Below the pieces are notes generated by a model, which was not told where the DNA came from, ran no database searches, and saw nothing but the letters and a program-made list of their open reading frames with translations. Shown in pieces: positions 9,054 to 17,959 of a stretch of DNA of 64,000 nt. Origin of the DNA: Clostridium carboxidivorans P7 (GTDB lineage: Bacteria; Bacillota; Clostridia; Clostridiales; Clostridiaceae); NCBI RefSeq assembly GCF_001038625.1, contig NZ_CP011803.1:5518001-5582000 (forward strand), written 5' to 3'. The stretch's first letter is position 1, and every line of letters starts with the position of its first letter. The position numbers were made by a program, and so were the translations under genes.

Positions 9054-9614
9054 ATGAAATTAAGAGAAACATTAATAGCAAACCCGATAATAGTAGCAAT
9101 AAGAAATGATCATGATTTAGATAAGGCTTTATTAAGCAAGGCTTCAATTGTATTCGTATTATATGGAGATATTTTAACTATATCTAATATATGCTCTAGA
9201 TTAAAAGAAAAAAATAAAATGGTTTTTGTACATGTAGATTTAATTGAAGGGCTTAGAGGAGATTCTGCTGGTATAAGATATATAAAGGAAAATGTGCATC
9301 CTCAAGGTATTATAAGTACAAAAACATCAAATATAAAATATGGCAACCAACTAGGACTATATACAATACTGAGAGTGTTTATAATGGATTCACTTTCCAT
9401 AAAAACAGGAATAAAAAATATTCATGAGAATAAACCAAATGCAGTAGAGGTTATGCCTGGGGTTGCAAGTAAAATAATAAGTGTTATACAACAAGAAACT
9501 AATAGTTGTATAATAGCAGGCGGACTTATAAAAACTAAAAAAGATGTTATAGAATCATTATCTGCAGGTGCAGTAGCTATATCGACTACTGCATCCCAGT
9601 TATGGAATTTATGA
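9054..9614 (+). CDS. glpP: Glycerol-3-phosphate-responsive antiterminator GlpP
   Basis: This 186-residue protein belongs to the GlpP family, TIM-barrel-like proteins that bind glycerol-3-phosphate and the leader RNA of glp genes to prevent termination. Recognisable segments are NPIIVAIRN at the N-terminus, VFVHVDLIEGL, GIRYIKENVHPQGIISTK, VEVMPG and IIAGGLIKTKKDV. AAAGGAG lies twelve bases before ATG 9054. It sits between glpF and glpK, and the terminator-like hairpin in the glpF leader is its likely target. The family call is firm; the RNA target in this organism is inferred. Confidence 0.9.
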   Translation: MKLRETLIANPIIVAIRNDHDLDKALLSKASIVFVLYGDILTISNICSRLKEKNKMVFVHVDLIEGLRGDSAGIRYIKENVHPQGIISTKTSNIKYGNQLGLYTILRVFIMDSLSIKTGIKNIHENKPNAVEVMPGVASKIISVIQQETNSCIIAGGLIKTKKDVIESLSAGAVAISTTASQLWNL

Positions 9615-9701
9615 TGCTTTTAAAATTTTAAATTTCATATTAAAATAAAAAAATTTATAAAAAACCGTAGTATTTTATATAAATTTGAGGAGGAATGGAT
9701 T

Positions 9702-11192
9702 ATGGCAAAGTATGTAATGGCATTGGATCAAGGAACTACAAGTTCAAGGTGTATATTATTTAATGAAAAAGGCTTAATTGTAAGCGTGTCTCAAAAAGAA
9801 TTTAAACAAATATATCCAGAAGCAGGTTGGGTTGAGCATGATCCAATGGAAATATGGGCTACTCAATTTAGTGTAGCTTCAGAAGCTTTACTAAAGGCTA
9901 ATATAAGTGCAGAGGATGTAGCTGCTATAGGTATTACAAATCAAAGAGAAACTACAGTAGTATGGGATAAGAGAACTGGATTGCCTATATATAATGCAAT
10001 AGTTTGGCAGTGCAGAAGAACTTCCTCATATTGTGATGAATTAAAAGCTAAAGGTTTAGATAAAATTATAAAGGAAAAAACTGGTCTTATTTTAGATGCA
10101 TATTTTTCAGGAACAAAAGTAAAATGGATACTTGATAATGTACCAGGCGCTAGAAAAGAAGCAGAAGCAGGAAATTTAGCTTTTGGTAATATAGATACTT
10201 GGCTTATGTGGAATTTAACAAAAGGTAAAATTCATGTAACCGATTATACAAATGCATCTAGAACTATGCTATTTAACATACATGAATTAAAATGGGATAA
10301 AGAATTATTAGAAATTTTAGACATACCAGAATCCATGCTTCCAGAAGTAAAACCATCTAGCTGTGTATATGGTGAAACTGATGAAAAATTATTTGGAGCA
10401 CCAATTAAGATAGCAGGTGATGCAGGAGATCAGCAAGCTGCATTATTTGGACAAACATGCTTTAAACCAGGAACAGCTAAAAATACTTATGGTACAGGAT
10501 GTTTCTTACTTATGAATACAGGAGAAAAAGCTGTTGAGTCTAAAAATGGATTATTAACAACTATAGCAGTTGGTATAGATGGAAAAGTTGAATATGCTTT
10601 AGAAGGAAGCATATTTATAGGAGGAGCTGCTATACAATGGCTTAGAGATGAGCTTAGAATGATTAAATCTGCTCCAGAATCAGAAAAATATTGTACAGCA
10701 GTAGAAGATACTAATGGAGTATACTTAGTTCCTGCTTTTGTAGGAATAGGTGCACCATATTGGGATCAATATGCTAGAGGTACAATGGTTGGATTAACTA
10801 GAGGTGCTAAAAAAGAGCATTTTATAAGAGCTACAGTAGAGTCTCTTGCATATCAAACTTATGATGTACTTAAAGCTATGCAAGAAGATTCAGGTATAGA
10901 ACTTAAAGCTTTAAAAGTAGATGGAGGAGCATGTGCTAATAATTTCTTAATGCAATTCCAGTCAGATATATTAGGTGTACAGGTTGATAGACCTGAAGTA
11001 ATTGAAACTACAGCACTTGGAGCAGCTTACCTTGCTGGTATTGCTGTAGGATATTGGAAAAATAGAGATGATGTAGTTCAAAACTGGGCTTTATCAAGAA
11101 GTTTTGAACCTAATATGGAAGAAGACAAAAAAGGAAAATTATTAGAAGGATGGCATGAAGCTGTAAAGAGATCTATGGGATGGGCTAAATAA
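9702..11192 (+). CDS. glpK: Glycerol kinase
   Basis: This enzyme phosphorylates glycerol to sn-glycerol-3-phosphate with ATP, trapping glycerol that enters by GlpF. It is 496 residues, the normal size for FGGY kinases. Motifs seen are the N-terminal ALDQGTTSSRCILF, ITNQRETTVVWDK, the substrate loop AIVWQCRRT, GDAGDQQAALFGQ, and the C-terminal GGACANNFLMQFQSDILG. The loop just before GDAGDQQ reads YGETDEKLFGAPIKIA. I see no histidine at the place where HPr phosphorylates enterococcal GlpK, so PTS activation may be absent. GAGGAGG precedes ATG 9702, and a strong terminator follows. Confidence 0.95.
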   Translation: MAKYVMALDQGTTSSRCILFNEKGLIVSVSQKEFKQIYPEAGWVEHDPMEIWATQFSVASEALLKANISAEDVAAIGITNQRETTVVWDKRTGLPIYNAIVWQCRRTSSYCDELKAKGLDKIIKEKTGLILDAYFSGTKVKWILDNVPGARKEAEAGNLAFGNIDTWLMWNLTKGKIHVTDYTNASRTMLFNIHELKWDKELLEILDIPESMLPEVKPSSCVYGETDEKLFGAPIKIAGDAGDQQAALFGQTCFKPGTAKNTYGTGCFLLMNTGEKAVESKNGLLTTIAVGIDGKVEYALEGSIFIGGAAIQWLRDELRMIKSAPESEKYCTAVEDTNGVYLVPAFVGIGAPYWDQYARGTMVGLTRGAKKEHFIRATVESLAYQTYDVLKAMQEDSGIELKALKVDGGACANNFLMQFQSDILGVQVDRPEVIETTALGAAYLAGIAVGYWKNRDDVVQNWALSRSFEPNMEEDKKGKLLEGWHEAVKRSMGWAK

Positions 11193-11205
11193 CAGCCTTT
11201 GAAGC

Positions 11206-11249
11206 AAAGACCTGCTAAGGGTTCCTTTAGGAAGCCTTAGCAGGTCTTT
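11206..11249 (+). terminator. Strong terminator after glpK
   Basis: AAAGACCTGCTAAGG (11206-11220) pairs perfectly with CCTTAGCAGGTCTTT (11235-11249), a 15-bp stem ending in T residues. Confidence 0.9.
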
Positions 11250-11277
11250 ATTAATATTGAAAATAGGGGTGATGGTT

Positions 11278-13170
11278 TTGAAAAGTACGTGGACAAGCAG
11301 TATTTTTATTGCAATAACTATTGCTTTCTTTAACTTAATTATATGTTTTTTACTAAATCCAGGATTTAAATATATTATGATAGTAACATTAGTTGACATT
11401 ATAATTGTAATATTAATGCTTAATATATTAGATACCAGTAAAAAAACAACAAAAACATCATTAAAAGAAGATAATGTACATGATGAAGATAAAAATTTAG
11501 AGAAATTATTTTCTTGTTGGCAAACTTTAGGGTTTGATATTCATCAATTATTGTGGCTTTGTAAAGATAGTGTAGATACTCTATTAAAAGTAGTTAATGT
11601 TTCTCACGAAATTCAAAAATATAGTGAACAAAATAGCGCTAGCACACAAGAAATAAATGCTGGAATTAATGAATTTGTAGAAATATCACAAAAACTTAAT
11701 AATGATGTTATAGCAATAGAAGAGAACTCAAAAAAATCTTTTAATGTATTAGAAAATAACAAAGGAAATGTTAAAAATATAGGTGATTATTTAACAAAGT
11801 TAGTTGAAGGTATAGAAAATTTATCAAAGAACAATTTAAAATTTCAAGATTCTTCTAAAAAGATAAATAACTTTATAAGTTATATAAAAGAAATATCTGA
11901 TCAGACAAACTTATTAGCATTGAATGCTTCAATTGAAGCAGCTAGGGCAGGAGAAGCTGGAAAAGGATTTGCAGTAGTAGCTGAAGAAATAAGAAAATTA
12001 TCTGATGAAACAGAAAAAGCAGTTGTAAGTATAGATGAAATTGTTAAAGAAATAGTTGAAGATATTAATCAATCGGATACGTCTATGAATAAATTTAAAG
12101 GTGAAATAGATGGTCTTCAAGATGTTGTTATGAATTCATTTCAATTACTATCTAAGGTACAAGATACAGTGAAGTATAATGTACAATCTGTAAAAAATCT
12201 CAAGGATATGTCTACAGAACAAATGAATACCTCAAATAATATACAAACAGCAGTTGATATGGTAGCTACTGCTATAGAAAAAACCTATTCTTCAACCTGT
12301 GGTTCTATAGAAATGATAGATGCACAGGAAGGTAAGAGTAGAGAGTTACTAAATTATTGTAATGAGTTAAGTAATACGTCAGACTACATTCAAAATTTAG
12401 TTGTTAAGATGAAAAAAGATAATGAAATAATTTTTGGAATAAATCCCTTCACGTCGCCTAAAAATATAAAAACTATGTATATTCCTATATTAGAAAGGGT
12501 ATGTAAAAATGTAGGATTAAAAGCTAAGGCTATTATTGTAAAAGATTATGATGCGCTTGGAACTGGTATAGAGAATAATACTATAGATGTTGGATGGTTT
12601 TCGCCTTTTGCTTATGTAAGCGCTCATAAGAAAAATAATGTAATTCCTATGGTTACACCTAAGATTAATGGAAAAACTTCTTATAATGGATATATAATAA
12701 CAAGAAAAGATAGTGGTATAAAAACTATTAAAGATTTACAAGATAAAAAGTTTGGTTATGTAGATAAAGAAAGTGCATCAGGATATTTATATGCTAAACA
12801 TATATTAAAAACTAATGGATTAAACCCAAAACAGTTATTTAAAAAGGTCAATTTTATGGGCAGTCATGATAATGTTATAAAAGGAGTTTTAGCAGGAGAA
12901 ATAGATGCTGGTGCAACATACAGTGAAGCTCTGGAAAATGCAAAAAATAGTGGAGTTGATATAAGTAAGATTAATATAATTAGTAAAACAGATGATATTC
13001 CAAAGGACGCTATAGCTGTAAATCCTAGATTAAATAAAGAAATTGTAGAAAGATTAAAAAATGCATTTATAGAATTCAAGGAATTTGATGGAATTAATTC
13101 TAATGTAGATGGATTTGTAAGTAGTAGTGATAACAATTATAATGTTATCAGGGAAGTAGTGAAAGGTTAG
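11278..13170 (+). CDS. Chemoreceptor (MCP) with C-terminal PhnD-like binding domain
   Basis: This is a methyl-accepting chemotaxis protein of about 630 residues with unusual order. Two adjacent N-terminal membrane segments (about residues 7-27 and 31-50) are separated by only a few residues, so almost nothing lies outside. A cytoplasmic signalling domain follows, with the tip NLLALNASIEAARAGEAGKG. Then, from about residue 390, comes a domain resembling PhnD substrate-binding proteins of phosphonate/phosphite ABC transporters: GINPFTSPKNIKTMYIPILE, VGWFSPFAYVSAH, KTIKDLQDKKFGYVD, SASGYLYAKHIL and GEIDAGATYSEAL. A binding domain at that end would be in the cytoplasm. The start is probably TTG 11278, eight bases after AGGGG; ATG 11272 abuts the ribosome site. 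No sigma-28 promoter was seen upstream. Confidence 0.85.
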   Translation: MKSTWTSSIFIAITIAFFNLIICFLLNPGFKYIMIVTLVDIIIVILMLNILDTSKKTTKTSLKEDNVHDEDKNLEKLFSCWQTLGFDIHQLLWLCKDSVDTLLKVVNVSHEIQKYSEQNSASTQEINAGINEFVEISQKLNNDVIAIEENSKKSFNVLENNKGNVKNIGDYLTKLVEGIENLSKNNLKFQDSSKKINNFISYIKEISDQTNLLALNASIEAARAGEAGKGFAVVAEEIRKLSDETEKAVVSIDEIVKEIVEDINQSDTSMNKFKGEIDGLQDVVMNSFQLLSKVQDTVKYNVQSVKNLKDMSTEQMNTSNNIQTAVDMVATAIEKTYSSTCGSIEMIDAQEGKSRELLNYCNELSNTSDYIQNLVVKMKKDNEIIFGINPFTSPKNIKTMYIPILERVCKNVGLKAKAIIVKDYDALGTGIENNTIDVGWFSPFAYVSAHKKNNVIPMVTPKINGKTSYNGYIITRKDSGIKTIKDLQDKKFGYVDKESASGYLYAKHILKTNGLNPKQLFKKVNFMGSHDNVIKGVLAGEIDAGATYSEALENAKNSGVDISKINIISKTDDIPKDAIAVNPRLNKEIVERLKNAFIEFKEFDGINSNVDGFVSSSDNNYNVIREVVKG

Positions 13171-13187
13171 AAGGGATTGATAGATTT

Positions 13188-13751
13188 ATGAAAAAAGCAA
13201 TAGTTTTATTAGCAAAAGGATTTGAGGAAGTAGAGGCGTTAACAGTAGTGGATGTACTAAGAAGGGGTGGTGTACACTGTATAACATGTTCTATAGATGG
13301 TGAAGAGGAAGTTCTTGGATCACACAGCATACATGTAAAAGCTAATAACCTCCTAGAAAAGGTAGATGTGGATAAATATGATGCAGTGGTTATTCCAGGA
13401 GGAATGCCTGGAGCTTCTAATTTAAGAGATGATGAAAAGGTAATAGAACTTGTAAAAAAATTCAATAAAGAAAACAAAATTGTAGCAGCTATATGTGCAG
13501 GACCTATAGTTCTTGGAAGAGCAGGAGTACTTGATGGTAAAAAAGGTACATCTTATCCAGGCTTTGAAGAACAATTGGGAGAAGTTGTTTATAGTGAAGA
13601 TATAGTTGTGCAGGATGGTAATGTTATAACCAGCAGGGGACCAGCTACAGCTATACATTTTGCATTTAAGATACTTGAAAATTTGGAAGATGTGAAAGTT
13701 GTGGAAAACTTAAAGGAAGCTATGCTTTTAAATTTAGTAGAAAATAGGTAA
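13188..13751 (+). CDS. DJ-1/PfpI family protein
   Basis: This 187-residue cytoplasmic protein has the DJ-1/ThiJ/PfpI fold. The nucleophile elbow AAICAGPIVLG places the conserved cysteine at residue 103, and FEEVEA near the N-terminus carries the partner glutamate. VVIPGGMPGASNLRD and the C-terminal TSRGPATAIHFAFKILE are typical of the DJ-1 clade, whose members include deglycases, chaperones and redox sensors. No specific substrate can be named. It follows the chemoreceptor by 17 bases and may be cotranscribed. A very long terminator hairpin lies downstream. Confidence 0.88.
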   Translation: MKKAIVLLAKGFEEVEALTVVDVLRRGGVHCITCSIDGEEEVLGSHSIHVKANNLLEKVDVDKYDAVVIPGGMPGASNLRDDEKVIELVKKFNKENKIVAAICAGPIVLGRAGVLDGKKGTSYPGFEEQLGEVVYSEDIVVQDGNVITSRGPATAIHFAFKILENLEDVKVVENLKEAMLLNLVENR

Positions 13752-13875
13752 TAAAATTTATCTTATGTGATAAGGTACCTGAAAGAAAATTATGTATAAA
13801 ATGTAATTTATTAAATTTAAAAAAAGTTAACAAATTTAAGTGTTGAAATGATAAAAAAGAAAATATAATAATTTT

Positions 13876-13930
13876 AAAAAATGAAACTAAATTTATATTA
13901 AAATTCATATAAATTTAGTTTCATTTTTTT
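13876..13930. terminator. Long bidirectional-type terminator hairpin
   Basis: A 23-bp perfect stem (13876-13898 with 13907-13929) centres on ATGAAACTAAATTTATAT and its complement. It has A residues before and T residues after, so it can terminate on either strand. Confidence 0.8.
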
Positions 13931-14206
13931 TATAAAAAGTATTTTAACGTTGGAAGTAGTCTGCTTGATCTTTATTTTATAATTTTAGTAGATATATGAT
14001 ATTTATGATTTATAACAAATAAATAATGATTAAATGAAAAATAAATATTCAATGGACTTATAATTACGAATATTAAAATAATTTTCAATATACTAATATT
14101 CATTCTAGGACTAGCATTAATTAAAAAACAAACGCAATAGAAATTTTATGTGAATAAAACTACCAAATTTAAAATAAAATAAACCAAAAATGCAAGAATA
14201 AGAGCT
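13931..14206. other. Gene-free stretch before the KimA-type permease
   Basis: I find no open frame, tRNA or hairpin of note here. In particular I do not see the conserved blocks of a c-di-AMP (ydaO) riboswitch, which precedes kimA in Bacillus subtilis. Confidence 0.5.
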
Positions 14207-14234
14207 ATGACAAAAAGATAGAATGATATATAAT
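14207..14234 (+). promoter_or_regulatory. Probable promoter of the KimA-type permease
   Basis: ATGACA (14207-14212), a 16-base spacer and a perfect TATAAT (14229-14234), about 50 bases before the start codon. Confidence 0.55.
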
Positions 14235-14284
14235 CATTCCATAATTTAAAAAAGATTAAAATATAACTTTGTAGAGGTGTAGAA

Positions 14285-16123
14285 ATGGAGTTAAAGTTAG
14301 GTAAATTCCTTATAGGAAAAACTTTAAAAACAGATGAATTGAAAAATGAAAAGTTTAATGTATTTTGGGGACTGCCTATCTTGTCTAGTGATGCTATATC
14401 ATCTGTGGCATATGCTGGAGAGGCAATTTTGCTCATTTTAATATCTACTATGGGAGCTGCGTCATATAAGTATATGTTTTATGCAACTTTGTGCATAGTA
14501 ACTTTAATGTTTATACTTGTATTTTCTTATAGACAAACTATAGATAGTTATCCAGATGGTGGTGGGTCATATATAGTAGCTAAAGATAATCTTGGAACTG
14601 TACCAGGTCTTGTGGCAGGAGCAGCATTGTCTATTGATTATGTTCTTACTGTTGCAGTTAGTACCTGTGCAGGAACTGCAGCAATAACTTCCGCAGTACC
14701 TTCACTAATTCAACATAAGGTTCCAATAACAATATTTCTTATAATAATTATGACAATAGGAAACCTTAGAGGAATAAGAGAATCTTCCAGAATTTTTGGA
14801 GTGCCTACGTATATATTTATATTTGCAGTTATTGGAATGATATTATATGGAATAATCAAAGTTCACGTGTTTGGATACACTCCAGTTGCTCAATACGCGA
14901 TTCCACAAGGGACAGGCCATATGAGTATAGGATTGTTTTTAACTGCCTTTGCTTCTGGATGTACAGCTTTAACAGGTATAGAAGCAGTTAGTAATGGTAT
15001 TCCTAATTTTAAGGAGCCTTCACAAAAAAATGCAAAAGTAGTACTTGAATTATTGGCATTAACTATCTTTTTCGTATTTGGAGGTTTATCTTATTTAGCA
15101 ACATTGTATCATGCAGTACCTAGAGCTGATGTTACAGTGGTAGCACAAATATCTGCTCAAGTTTTTGGAAAAAACTTTTTCTTCTATTTAATTCAAATAA
15201 CAACAGCAATCATACTTATTATGGCTGCTAATACTGCTTATAGCGGATTGCCATTATTATTAGCTCTTATGGCAAAGGACGGATTTGTGCCAAGACAATT
15301 TGCAAAACGAGGAAAAAGATTAGGATTTTCCAATGGTATAATATTAATATCTGTATTTTCATGTATTCTTGTTATAGCATTTAAAGGAGATACTAACTTG
15401 TTATTACCTTTATATGCAGTAGGAGTATTTATATCTTTTACTTTGTCTCAATCAGGAATGTTTCTTAAATGGGTAAGAAGTAAAGAGGGTGCATGGAGAC
15501 ATAAAGCTTTTATAAATGGATTAGGAGTTATAGTTTCTTTTGGTACAGCATTAATAATTGGAGTAACCAGATTTAGACATGGTGCTTGGATAGTATGTAT
15601 TGTAGTGCCAGCTCTTGTGCTTTTAATGATAAAAATAAAACATCATTATACAGTAGTTGCTGAGCAGCTAAAATTGAATGTAGATCAAAGACCAAAGGAA
15701 ATAAATTTTGAAGAACAAAAAAGATATGTGATACTACCAATTGATACATTAAATAAAGCTTTTTTAAAGGCATTAAATTATGCAAGAACTATATCAGATG
15801 AAATAATAGTTTTTCACGTTTCAGTAGATGATGCTGCAACGGCAAAACTTCTTAAAAGATGGGAAGAATATAATGTAGGTATTCCTATAATTATAAAGAA
15901 ATCACCTTATAGAAATATAGTAACGCCGCTAGTTAAATTTATAGAATCAGAAGAATATGCAGCAGGGCCTAGGGATACTGTAACTGTAATAATGCCTCAG
16001 TTTGTAGTTGGAAAGTGGTGGGGGAATATACTTCACAATCAAACAGCATTATTTATAAAAACTATGCTTTTAAAAAGAAGAAATATAGCAATGATTACGG
16101 TACCATATATAATTCAAGAATAG
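14285..16123 (+). CDS. kimA: APC-superfamily permease, KimA-like potassium importer
   Basis: This is a 612-residue integral membrane protein with about twelve hydrophobic segments over residues 30-440 and a soluble C-terminal domain of about 150 residues. The N-terminal block FWGLPILSSDAISSVAYAGE and the PDGGGSYIVAKDNLG motif match the KimA/YdaO family, proton-coupled potassium importers of the amino acid-polyamine-organocation superfamily. The C-terminal region (RYVILPIDTLNKAFLKALNYA, then VIMPQFVVGKWWGNILHNQTA) is the usual KimA cytosolic domain. The length agrees with B. subtilis KimA (about 607). It stands alone between terminators. An amino acid substrate remains possible, but the overall architecture favours potassium. 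Confidence 0.8.
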   Translation: MELKLGKFLIGKTLKTDELKNEKFNVFWGLPILSSDAISSVAYAGEAILLILISTMGAASYKYMFYATLCIVTLMFILVFSYRQTIDSYPDGGGSYIVAKDNLGTVPGLVAGAALSIDYVLTVAVSTCAGTAAITSAVPSLIQHKVPITIFLIIIMTIGNLRGIRESSRIFGVPTYIFIFAVIGMILYGIIKVHVFGYTPVAQYAIPQGTGHMSIGLFLTAFASGCTALTGIEAVSNGIPNFKEPSQKNAKVVLELLALTIFFVFGGLSYLATLYHAVPRADVTVVAQISAQVFGKNFFFYLIQITTAIILIMAANTAYSGLPLLLALMAKDGFVPRQFAKRGKRLGFSNGIILISVFSCILVIAFKGDTNLLLPLYAVGVFISFTLSQSGMFLKWVRSKEGAWRHKAFINGLGVIVSFGTALIIGVTRFRHGAWIVCIVVPALVLLMIKIKHHYTVVAEQLKLNVDQRPKEINFEEQKRYVILPIDTLNKAFLKALNYARTISDEIIVFHVSVDDAATAKLLKRWEEYNVGIPIIIKKSPYRNIVTPLVKFIESEEYAAGPRDTVTVIMPQFVVGKWWGNILHNQTALFIKTMLLKRRNIAMITVPYIIQE

Positions 16124-16129
16124 TAAAAT

Positions 16130-16160
16130 AAAGAGAGAGGATATCTCTCTTTTTATTTTT
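16130..16160 (+). terminator. Terminator after the KimA-type permease
   Basis: AAAGAGAGA (16130-16138) pairs with TCTCTCTTT (16144-16152), followed by a T-rich tract. Confidence 0.75.
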
Positions 16161-16177
16161 GCAAAGAAAATAAAATT

Positions 16178-16403
16178 ATGCGACACAAGGGTGCAGTTGA
16201 AGTTTGGATTTTAACTTTTACTCCGTGATATATGATAAGTGTGTCATCACGGCTAAATGTTTTAATTATTCTAAAGTTCTAAGGCTTTCCAAAACTTAGA
16301 ACTAGGAATAATACTAAAACAATTTAGCTAATGTGATGACACACTTATCATATATCACTGCATAAAAGTTAAAATCCAAACTAGTAAGTTCAAGTGTACG
16401 CAT
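16178..16403. repeat. Large palindromic (MITE-like) element, 226 bp
   Basis: The arms form a long imperfect inverted repeat. The core is AGTTTGGATTTTAACTTTTA at 16201-16220 with its exact complement at 16363-16382. Further in, a 26-base arm containing GATATATGATAAGTGTGTCA is mirrored on the other side. Outer ends read ATGCG at 16178 and CGCAT at 16399. It contains no ORF. Size, symmetry and intergenic position suggest a non-autonomous mobile palindrome; a structured RNA is an alternative. Confidence 0.7.
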
Positions 16404-16451
16404 CTAATTATATTGTTATAAGGAATTTTTCATATTAAAATTACAATAGTT

Positions 16452-16556
16452 ACTACACAACTTTTTAAATTTTAGACATTAGAGTTCCTTAATAAACGGT
16501 TGGCTTTTATACACCATATATTCAATGCGGACTCCACCTAAAAAGTTGTGTCCCAA
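16452..16556. repeat. Second inverted repeat in the same gap
   Basis: CACAACTTTTT near 16455 is mirrored by AAAAAGTTGTG near 16540, and inner GAGTTCC and GGACTCC segments add to the pairing. The right end, AAGTTGTGTCCCAAT, resembles the end of the palindromic element finishing at 31027 (AAGTTGTGTCGCAAT). Confidence 0.55.
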
Positions 16557-16629
16557 TGTGCTTAGATTATGAAATTAGAATAAATAATGAGTTTAATTTG
16601 AAAAATACTTAAGAAGGGTGATTTATATT

Positions 16630-17853
16630 ATGAAGAAAATGACATTAGAAAATGGAATGAAATTAATATATGAACATAGAGAAGGTGATTTATCATCTTT
16701 CTGCATTGCGTTTAATGGGGGAGCTTTAGAAGAAACAGGAAGATTTAAATTAGGTACAGCTCATGCAGTGGAACATATGATATCAAAGGGGACTAAATCT
16801 AGGAATGAAGAAGAAATAAATAAAATATGTAGTGAAATATTTGGATTTGAAAATGCTATGACTAATTTTTCATATGTAATTTATTATGGAACTTGTCTTT
16901 CTGAGGATTTTGAAAAAGGTTTAGAGGTTTATTCTGATATAATTTTAAACCCTACATTTCCTGAAAAAGGGTTTAAAGAGGAAATGAATATTATTTTAGA
17001 AGAACTTAAAGAATGGAAAGATGATATGTACCAGTATTGCGAAGATACATTGCTTTATAATTCTTTTTCAAGTAAAAGAATAAGGAATAGAATAATAGGA
17101 ACGGAAGAAGATATAAAGGATATTACATTGGATGAAATAAAAAAATTTTATAATACTTATTATAATCCGAAAAATTGTGCTGTGGCTGTTTGTTCTTCTC
17201 TTGATTTTGAATATGTAATTAATATAGTAAATAATTTTTTTGGAAATTGGGGTAGAAGCTTTCATAAAATTATAGATGCAGGTAAGGAAAAAAATAAGGA
17301 AGGGTTATTTGTAGAAAAACTTACAGATATAGAAGGAGCTAAGATACAGTATCTTTTTTCTATAGATGAATTAAATGAAGAAGAATGCAGAGTTTTAAAT
17401 TTGTTTAATTCAGCCTTTGGAGAAGGTACTAACAGTATAATATTTGATGAAATAAGAACTAAAAATGGATTGGCATATGATGTTAAGAGTTATATAAAAA
17501 ATGAAAGAGGAGTAAAAAACTTTATTATAAGCATGGGAACTTCTGCAGAAAATGTGGATAAGGCTATAAATTTAATTAATGAAAAGATTAGAGAAATAAA
17601 AAATAAAAGAGGTTACTTTAATACAGAGAAAATAAAAGCTTTAAGTAAAAACATAAAATTAAAAAGACAGTTAAAACTAGAAAGAGCTATTCAATTATGT
17701 AAAGAATTAAGTACATATGAAATAATGTATGATGATGCAGAAAAACTTTATAAGGAAGTTGAAGGATTAGAGAATATTAATGAAGAAAAAATAATTGAAG
17801 TTATAAATAAAGTTCTAAATAACCCTAGTATTCAAGTGATAACTAGTAAATGA
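16630..17853 (+). CDS. M16 family zinc peptidase
   Basis: This is a single-unit insulinase/processing-peptidase family protein of 407 residues, cytoplasmic by lack of a signal peptide. The inverted zinc motif HxxEH is at residues 45-49 (HAVEH), and the downstream glutamate ligand lies in ILEELKEWKDD. The second half carries the usual inactive M16 C domain, with FDEIRTKNGLAYDVKSYI. The start is ATG 16630 after AAGAAGGG; an in-frame GTG at 16618 is within the ribosome site. Bacterial M16 enzymes degrade peptides, but the substrate here is unknown. It stands alone after two palindromic repeats. Confidence 0.85.
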   Translation: MKKMTLENGMKLIYEHREGDLSSFCIAFNGGALEETGRFKLGTAHAVEHMISKGTKSRNEEEINKICSEIFGFENAMTNFSYVIYYGTCLSEDFEKGLEVYSDIILNPTFPEKGFKEEMNIILEELKEWKDDMYQYCEDTLLYNSFSSKRIRNRIIGTEEDIKDITLDEIKKFYNTYYNPKNCAVAVCSSLDFEYVINIVNNFFGNWGRSFHKIIDAGKEKNKEGLFVEKLTDIEGAKIQYLFSIDELNEEECRVLNLFNSAFGEGTNSIIFDEIRTKNGLAYDVKSYIKNERGVKNFIISMGTSAENVDKAINLINEKIREIKNKRGYFNTEKIKALSKNIKLKRQLKLERAIQLCKELSTYEIMYDDAEKLYKEVEGLENINEEKIIEVINKVLNNPSIQVITSK

Positions 17854-17875
17854 GAGATGTTTATAAAGTAATTTT

Positions 17876-17904
17876 TTAACAACATATGAGTTTTATGTTA
17901 TAAT
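17876..17904 (+). promoter_or_regulatory. Promoter of the SagB-type nitroreductase gene
   Basis: TTAACA (17876-17881), a 17-base spacer and a perfect TATAAT (17899-17904), 55 bases before the start codon. Confidence 0.65.
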
Positions 17905-17959
17905 AATTGTAAATATATTTGAATTTTAAGAAAATTTTCGGAAAGGCAGATGGTTTACT

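Noticed and set aside
14146..14436. Minus-strand 96-codon frame upstream of kimA
   Set aside because: It overlaps the kimA promoter and coding start and has no ribosome site or recognisable domain.
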